Shown one piece after another: positions 40,789 to 45,866 of a stretch of DNA of 45,866 nucleotides (positions are counted from its first letter, which is position 1; the number at the start of each line of letters is the position of its first letter). The DNA is from Anaeromyxobacter sp. (GTDB lineage: Bacteria; Myxococcota; Myxococcia; Myxococcales; Anaeromyxobacteraceae). A program made the position numbers and the translations under genes. Under the pieces are notes generated by a model that did not search any database, was not told the DNA's origin, and was given only the letters and a program-made list of their open reading frames with translations. Location: contig JANYBC010000164.1 in the NCBI GenBank assembly GCA_025360965.1, positions 1 to 45,866 on the forward strand, read 5' to 3'.

Positions 40789-42785
40789 CGCCCGCCTCCC
40801 GCCCCGGTGACCAGCATGCCGACCACCACCACCACCACCACCAGCCCGGCCGCCAGCGAGAAGCGCGGCTCGACGGGGATGCGGCGCGCCAGCCGGACCA
40901 CCAGGTTGTCCCCGTCGCCGATCGCCTCCAGCATCCGGTGCTCCACCACGTCGATGCTCTGGGTCTGGAGCAGATCGCCGGCTCCGGGGAACGGGCCGGA
41001 GGGGAGCCGCTCGCGCCGCCGCTGCTGCAGCACGGTGGAGAAGACCCCGGCGAACTGCGCCGAGAAGGAGGCGCCGGTGTACTGCATGCGCGGCGTGGCG
41101 CCGACGTAGCCGCAGCCCCAGGTGACGTGGCGCGGCGCCGGGGCGCCCCGCAGCAGCCAGCGGCGAAGCAGGAAGAGGGCCGCCAGGACCAGCAGCAGCA
41201 GCAGGGCGACCCGCTGGACCGGGTCGAGGAGCCGGGCCGCCTCGAGCGTCGCCGCCGGCCCGGCGCCACTCGCGCCGGCGAGGAAGAGACGGACCGGGCG
41301 GTCGACGAGTGCGAGCCCGAGCCCTGGCAGCAGGCCGAGCGCCAGCAGCCCGGCGGCGTGCGCCAGCATGGGCAGGCGCATCCAGGCCGTGACCTCGCCG
41401 TCGCAGTGGACTGCCGGATCGCGCGCCGTGCCGAGGAAGACCAGCCCGAAGGCGCGCGTCATGGCCAGGGCCGAGACCCCACCCACGAAGGCCAGCAGCG
41501 CCGCCGCGGCGATGAAGGTCCCGCGCTCGATGCCGGCGGGCGCGGCCTCGTTGACGAGCCCGCCGTAGATGAGGAACTCGCTGATGAAGCCGTTGAAGGG
41601 CGGCAGCCCGGAGATGGCCAGGCCACCGAGCAGGAAGAGGCCGGCCGTCCAGGGCATGCGCCGGGCCAGTCCCCCCAGCCGCTCCAGGTCGACCGAGTGG
41701 GTGGACCGGTAGACGGCGCCCGCCGCGTAGAAGAGCAGGCACTTGAAGAAGGCGTGGTTGAGGAGGTGGAGGATCCCGCCGGTGAAGCCGAGCGCCACCA
41801 GCGCCGGCTGGTGCCAGGCCAGCCCCAGGTAGCCGACGCCGAAGCCGATGCCGGCGATGCCGACGTTCTCGGTGGAGGAGTAGCCGAGCAGCCGCTTCAG
41901 GTCGCGCTGGCTGGTGGTGTAGAGCGCACCCATCAGCGCCGAGAGGGCAGAGAACCCGATCACGTACCAGCCCATCCAGGCGTCGGGGGTGCCGAGCAGC
42001 AGGGTGAAGCGCAGCAGTCCGAAGAGGCCGGCCTTGTGGATGACCCCCGACATCAGCGCCGAGACGTGGGCGGGGGCGGCGGCGTGGGCCCGCGGCAGCC
42101 AGGTGTGGAAGGGGAAGAAGGCCGACTTGAGCCCGAAGGCGGTGACCAGCAGCACGAAGGTGACGTCGCGCAGCGAGCTCGGGACCCGCAGGAAGGCCTC
42201 GAACTGCTGGAAGTCCATCGACCCGGTCTGACTGTGCATCACCATGAAGGCGGCCAGCAGGAAGAAGAGGCCGATGTGGGTCGAGACCAGGTAGTTGAAG
42301 CCGGCGAAGCGGACCTTCTGGTTGCGGTAGTCCCAGACCACCAGCAACCAGGCGGCCACCGCCGCGATCTCCCAACCCAGCAGGAAGGCGAAGGCGCTCT
42401 CCAGCGTGTAGATCATCACGAAGGAGAGCGAGGTGACGTTGAGGAGCGCGAACTGCACGCCGGCGTTGCGGGTCTTGAACCAGGGCCGCAGGTAGCCGAA
42501 GGCGTAGACGGTCCCCAGCAGCGTCATGGGCAGCGACCAGGCCAGGAAGAAGGCGCCCAGCGGATCGAGGTGCACGGCGATCAGGTCGACGGGGTAGGAC
42601 CAGGCGGCGCTGCGCCGGAAGTCGCCGCCACCCAGCAGCACCGGGAGCACCCTGGCCAGCACCAGGACGGTGGCGACCGACTGCGAGGCGATGGCGGCCC
42701 AGGCGCGCTGGTGATTGTCGCGCAGCGCCAGGACCAGCGCGGCGCCGAGGAGGAGCACCAGGGCGCCAGCCAGGATCAGGGTCAT
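40785..42785 (-). CDS. hyfB: HyfB/NuoL-like antiporter subunit
   Basis: 666-residue membrane protein with about 16 helices, the first gene of the minus-strand operon. Pump residues are retained: Glu in FLLGWEIAAVAAWLLV, Lys in TAFGLKSAFFPFHTWLPRAH, Lys/His in SGVIHKAGLFGLLRF, RDLKRLLGYSSTENVGIAG and NHAFFKCLLFYAAGAVYRST. The C-terminus has the HyfB-specific WGCGYVGATPRMQYTGASFS, followed by a last helix. It should translocate ions as part of the hydrogenase-related complex. The ATG at 42785 opens a 206-bp divergent intergenic region shared with the second hyfB. Confidence 0.94.
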   Translation of the reverse strand: MTLILAGALVLLLGAALVLALRDNHQRAWAAIASQSVATVLVLARVLPVLLGGGDFRRSAAWSYPVDLIAVHLDPLGAFFLAWSLPMTLLGTVYAFGYLRPWFKTRNAGVQFALLNVTSLSFVMIYTLESAFAFLLGWEIAAVAAWLLVVWDYRNQKVRFAGFNYLVSTHIGLFFLLAAFMVMHSQTGSMDFQQFEAFLRVPSSLRDVTFVLLVTAFGLKSAFFPFHTWLPRAHAAAPAHVSALMSGVIHKAGLFGLLRFTLLLGTPDAWMGWYVIGFSALSALMGALYTTSQRDLKRLLGYSSTENVGIAGIGFGVGYLGLAWHQPALVALGFTGGILHLLNHAFFKCLLFYAAGAVYRSTHSVDLERLGGLARRMPWTAGLFLLGGLAISGLPPFNGFISEFLIYGGLVNEAAPAGIERGTFIAAAALLAFVGGVSALAMTRAFGLVFLGTARDPAVHCDGEVTAWMRLPMLAHAAGLLALGLLPGLGLALVDRPVRLFLAGASGAGPAATLEAARLLDPVQRVALLLLLVLAALFLLRRWLLRGAPAPRHVTWGCGYVGATPRMQYTGASFSAQFAGVFSTVLQQRRRERLPSGPFPGAGDLLQTQSIDVVEHRMLEAIGDGDNLVVRLARRIPVEPRFSLAAGLVVVVVVVGMLVTGAGGGR

Positions 42786-42991
42786 CGCTCCAGACCCTTC
42801 GAGGGCGCCATTAACAGGCCATGCCGATACTTCCGCATCTCATCACTTTCTCCGGGAGCGGCACTCTAGTGCCTCCGGGGTCCGCAGACCAGATCGCCGC
42901 GGCGCAGGCCCGGCAGCCCGTGCACTTCGCCTTGGCGCGTCCTGCCGGAGTCCGGTAGCGTCTCACCCGGAGAGCGAGGGCTGGGCGCACC
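42786..42991. promoter_or_regulatory. Divergent regulatory region between two hyfB-type operons
   Basis: 206 bp with no gene. It holds an inverted repeat GGCACT-CT-AGTGCC (42860-42873) flanked by CCGG on both sides (42852-42855, 42875-42878), a candidate operator placed between both starts. TAGCGT at about 42956-42961 could be the -10 of the plus-strand operon, leaving a leader with GGAGAGCGAGGG. No clear promoter is seen for the minus operon. Confidence 0.4.
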
Positions 42992-44989
42992 ATGAGCCTG
43001 TTCCTGATCGTCGCGGCAAGCTGCGTGGCCGCGGCCAGCGGGGGGTGGGCCCTCGCGCTGCGCCGCCGCCCGGCCCTGGCGCAGCGGCTCGCCACCGGCA
43101 CGCTGGGGCTCGGCGCCCTGCTCGGCCTGGCCGGCGCGGTGCTGGCGCTCTCCGGGCAGGAGGCGGCCTGGTCGGCGCCCTGGCCGGCGGTGCGCGCCTC
43201 CTTCTCGCTCCGGGTCGACGCCCTCTCCGCCCTCTTCCTGCTGCCGGTCCTCGGGCTCCCGGCGCTGGCCTCGGTCTACGGCCTGGGGTACTGGCCGCAG
43301 GCCGCGCACGGCGCCAGGTCGATCCGGCTCCAGCTCTCCTTCGGGCTGGTGACGGGGGCCATGACGCTGGTCTGCGTGGCCGCCAACGCGGTGCTCTTCC
43401 TGGTGGCCTGGGAGGTGATGGCGCTGGCCGGCTTCCTGCTGGTCCTCACCGAGCATGAGAAGCCGGAGGTGCAGCGCGCCGCCTTCGTCTACCTGGCCTC
43501 GGCGCACGCCGGGAACCTGGCGCTCTTCGCCCTCTTCGCCCTGCTGGGACGCCTGGCCGGCTCCTTCGAGTTCGCCGCCATGGCCGGGCTCGACGGCGGC
43601 GGGCCGCTGGCCGGCTGGGTCTTCGGGCTGGCGCTCTTCGGCTTCGGGCTCAAGGCCGGCCTGGTGCCATTCCACTTCTGGCTGCCCGGCGCCCACGCCG
43701 TGGCGCCGAGCCACGTCTCGGCGATCCTCTCCGGGGTGCTGCTCAAGACCGGCATCTACGGGCTGCTGCGGGTCACCGGCTTCTTCGAGGCGACGCCGGC
43801 GGCCTGGGGGGGCACGCTGCTGGCGGTGGGGGCGGCGTCGGCGATCCTCGGCGTGGCCTTCGCGCTGGCCCAGCACGACGTGAAGCGGCTGCTGGCCTAT
43901 CACTCGGTGGAGAACATCGGAATCATCGCCATGGGGCTCGGCCTGGCGCTGCTGGGGCGCGCCAGCGGGAGCCCGGCGCTGGTGGTGCTCGGCTTCTCCG
44001 GCGCGGTCCTCCACGTCGTGAACCACGCCCTCTTCAAGGGGCTGCTCTTCCTCGGCGCCGGCGCCGTCCACCACGCCACCGGGACCCGTGAGCTCGACCA
44101 GCTCGGCGGCCTCGGGCGCAGCATGCCGATCACCGCGGCGCTCTTCCTGGTCGGCGCGGTGGCCATCTCCGGCCTCCCACCGCTCAACGGCTTCGTCTCG
44201 GAGTGGCTGGTGTTCCTCGCCGCCTTCCAGGCCGTGCTGGCCCCGGGTGCTGGGGTCGGACCGCTGGCCGGCCTGGCGGCGCCGGCGCTGGCGCTGGTCG
44301 GCGGGCTGGCCGCCGCCTGCTTCGCCAAGGTCTACGGCACCGCCTTCCTCGGCCACGCCCGCTCGCCCCACGCCGAGCGGGGGCACGAGGCCTCGCCCGC
44401 CATGCTGGTCGCGATGGGCGCGTTGGCGGCGTCCTGCCTGTCGATCGGCCTCCTCCCGGCCGCCTGGCTCCCCGCCTTGACCCGCGCGGCCGGTGACTGG
44501 TCGCGCCTCCCCGCCGCAGCGCTGGGCGGCCCGGCCCAGGAGGCCGCGCGGTCGGCCTGGCGGGTGAGCCTGGTCGCGCTGCTGTTGCTGGCGCTGGTCG
44601 GGCTGCTGGCGGCGTGGCGCCGGGTCCGACTCGGCAGCGTCCAGCCGTCGGCGCCGACCTGGGGCTGCGCCTACGCGCACCCGACGGCCCGCATGCAGTA
44701 CACCGGGTCCTCCCTCGCCGAGCAACTGGTGGTCCGCCTCGGCTGGTTCTTCTTCCCCCGCATCCAGGTCGAGCCGCCGGCGGGGCTCTTCCCGCGCCAC
44801 GCCTCCTTCGGCTCCCAGGTGCCCGACACGGTCCTCGACCTGGCCATCCTCCCGGCCCTCGACTCGGGCGTCCGCGGCGCCGATCGGCTGCGGGCCCAGT
44901 TCGGCGGCCGGGTGCAGTCGAAGGTCATGCTGGTCATGCTCGGCGTGCTCGGCCTGCTCGCCTGGCTGGCGCTCGGGGGGCAGGGGTGA
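42992..44989 (+). CDS. hyfB: Second HyfB/NuoL-like antiporter subunit
   Basis: 665-residue paralogue of the minus-strand HyfB. Membrane channel residues are again present: Glu in FLVAWEVMALAGFLLVL, Lys in FGFGLKAGLVPFHFWLPGAH, ILSGVLLKTGIYGLLRVTG, DVKRLLAYHSVENIGIIAMG and NHALFKGLLFLGAGAVHHAT. It has the HyfB-type tail (WGCAYAHPTARMQYTGSSLA). The two proteins differ widely outside these motifs, so this is not a recent duplication. It begins a second, divergently transcribed complex whose remaining subunits lie past the right edge. The next gene overlaps by GTGA. Confidence 0.94.
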   Translation: MSLFLIVAASCVAAASGGWALALRRRPALAQRLATGTLGLGALLGLAGAVLALSGQEAAWSAPWPAVRASFSLRVDALSALFLLPVLGLPALASVYGLGYWPQAAHGARSIRLQLSFGLVTGAMTLVCVAANAVLFLVAWEVMALAGFLLVLTEHEKPEVQRAAFVYLASAHAGNLALFALFALLGRLAGSFEFAAMAGLDGGGPLAGWVFGLALFGFGLKAGLVPFHFWLPGAHAVAPSHVSAILSGVLLKTGIYGLLRVTGFFEATPAAWGGTLLAVGAASAILGVAFALAQHDVKRLLAYHSVENIGIIAMGLGLALLGRASGSPALVVLGFSGAVLHVVNHALFKGLLFLGAGAVHHATGTRELDQLGGLGRSMPITAALFLVGAVAISGLPPLNGFVSEWLVFLAAFQAVLAPGAGVGPLAGLAAPALALVGGLAAACFAKVYGTAFLGHARSPHAERGHEASPAMLVAMGALAASCLSIGLLPAAWLPALTRAAGDWSRLPAAALGGPAQEAARSAWRVSLVALLLLALVGLLAAWRRVRLGSVQPSAPTWGCAYAHPTARMQYTGSSLAEQLVVRLGWFFFPRIQVEPPAGLFPRHASFGSQVPDTVLDLAILPALDSGVRGADRLRAQFGGRVQSKVMLVMLGVLGLLAWLALGGQG

Positions 44990-45866
44990 TCCTCGCCGTG
45001 CTCCAGCTCGTCGCCTTCCTGCTCCTGGCGCCGCTCCTCCCCGGGGTGGTGGGCCGGGTCAAGGCCCTGGTGGCGGGGCGCCAGGGGCCGCCGCTGCTCC
45101 AGCCCTGGCGCGACCTGGTCCGGCTGGCCGGGAAGGGGGCGGTCTACAGCCGCACCGCCACCTGGGTCTTCCGGGCCGGCCCGGTGGTCGGGCTGGCGGC
45201 GATCCTGGCGGCCGGGCTGCTCCTGCCGCTCGGGGCGCCCGCGGCCACCATCGCCTTCGCCGGCGACTTCGCCCTGCTGGCCGGGCTGCTCGGGCTGGCG
45301 CGCTTCGTCACCGTGGTCGCGGCGCTCGACACCGGCTCCTCCCTGGAGGGCATGGGGGCGGCCCGCGAGGTCACCTTCTCGGCGCTGGCCGAGCCGGCCC
45401 TCTTCCTCGGGTTCCTCTCCCTGGTGCGCTCGACCGGGGGGCTCGACCTGACCCACCTGCTCGGCGATGGCCTGGCGGCCGCCTGGCAGGCCGACAGCTC
45501 GGCGCTCCTGCTGGTGGCGCTCTCCATCTTCGTGGTGGCGCTGGCCGAGAACTCGCGCATCCCGGTGGACGACCCGGCCACCCACCTCGAGCTCACCATG
45601 ATCCACGAGGTGATGGTGCTCGATCACTCCGGCCCCGACCTGGCCCTCATCCAGTACGGCGCGGCGCTCAAGCTCTACCTGTTCGGCGCGCTGGTAGTGA
45701 AGCTGGCGCTCGGCGCGCGCTTCGCCGACCCGGGCGCCGCCTTCACCGCCTTCCTGGCCAGACAGCTGGTCTTCGCGCTGGTGCTCGGCCTGGTGGAGTC
45801 GACCATGGCCCGGCTGCGGCTGGTGCGCGTGCCGCAGCTCCTCATCGGCGCCTCGGTCCTCTCCGG
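44986..45866 (+). CDS. hyfC: Second HyfC/NuoH-like subunit (partial at right edge)
   Basis: 293 residues visible, frame open at the window end. The GTG start overlaps the hyfB stop. Motifs: GRVKALVAGRQGPPLLQPWR, VVAALDTGSSLEGMGAAREV, ALAENSRIPVDDPATHLELT and MIHEVMVLDHSGPDLALIQY, in the same order as the minus-strand HyfC. Where that protein has INRTKALWAG, this one has GRVKALVAG. Only the last helix or so should be missing. It would anchor a second HyfB-driven membrane module. Whether it has a true [NiFe] large subunit cannot be decided from this window. Confidence 0.92.
   Translation, partial: MILAVLQLVAFLLLAPLLPGVVGRVKALVAGRQGPPLLQPWRDLVRLAGKGAVYSRTATWVFRAGPVVGLAAILAAGLLLPLGAPAATIAFAGDFALLAGLLGLARFVTVVAALDTGSSLEGMGAAREVTFSALAEPALFLGFLSLVRSTGGLDLTHLLGDGLAAAWQADSSALLLVALSIFVVALAENSRIPVDDPATHLELTMIHEVMVLDHSGPDLALIQYGAALKLYLFGALVVKLALGARFADPGAAFTAFLARQLVFALVLGLVESTMARLRLVRVPQLLIGASVLS

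Noticed and set aside
42811-43101. Minus-strand ORF with CTGCRAC, a possible ferredoxin-like peptide
   Set aside because: It overlaps the start of the second hyfB gene, has only one CxxCxxxC-like motif and no ribosome site. Probably chance.

Overview
The window is GC-rich throughout, with GTG starts, very short intergenic gaps and long antisense open frames. Gene content (a double HyfB/HyfC respiratory cluster, rplM-rpsI-pilT-recX-bamD, a selenocysteine SelD, sigma-54-type promoters, many orphan sensors and lipoproteins) fits a delta-proteobacterium of the Myxococcota, most like Anaeromyxobacter. That assignment is inference from gene order and composition, not from a marker gene.

Layout. 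1-6250: a TfuA/YcaO peptide-modification pair (left edge cut), divergent from an M20 peptidase across a 22-bp gap, then an S9 oligopeptidase, a small Cys-containing membrane protein and a YbjQ/UPF0145 protein. 6341-19680: glycogen phosphorylase, an alkyltransferase-like (ATL) protein, a LemA-TPM-TPM membrane operon, a tandem ABC ATPase with an orphan Cache sensor, small exported or membrane proteins, an RluA pseudouridine synthase, a sigma-54-preceded Cys-rich mini-protein, a Rep/UvrD helicase and a two-cluster ferredoxin. 19826-28285: core block rplM-rpsI, pilT-recX, bamD, an anchored hypothetical, a TPR protein, selD (in-frame TGA read as selenocysteine), amidase, rph and rdgB. 28334-28821: tRNA genes Pro-His-Arg-Lys.

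28778-31066: a 2.2-kb unit bounded by 100-bp direct repeats (99/100 identical) that begin in the anticodon arm of tRNA-Lys. This is the footprint of site-specific integration into a tRNA gene. It carries one intact gene, an archaeal-type AAA ATPase with a C-terminal nuclease-like DUF234 domain, behind an unusual perfect hairpin, plus decayed ORFs. No integrase remains. 31111-34763 is a worn metal-homeostasis patch: a His-rich EamA transporter, a frameshifted CNNM/CorC protein, a BlaI repressor, and fragments of a P-type ATPase, an M56 sensor protease and a CusA/CzcA RND pump.

34858-45866: a DedA protein, then a six-gene minus-strand operon (hyfB-hyfC-hyfE-hyfF-large subunit-ferredoxin/small subunit fusion) encoding a complex I-like, energy-converting-hydrogenase-related complex. 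Its large subunit lacks all the nickel-binding cysteines. A second hyfB-hyfC set starts divergently and runs off the right edge.

A feature that ties the window together: at about a dozen genes a -10-like hexamer (TAnnnT or close) lies only 6-10 nt before the start codon with no Shine-Dalgarno sequence, suggesting widespread leaderless transcripts.
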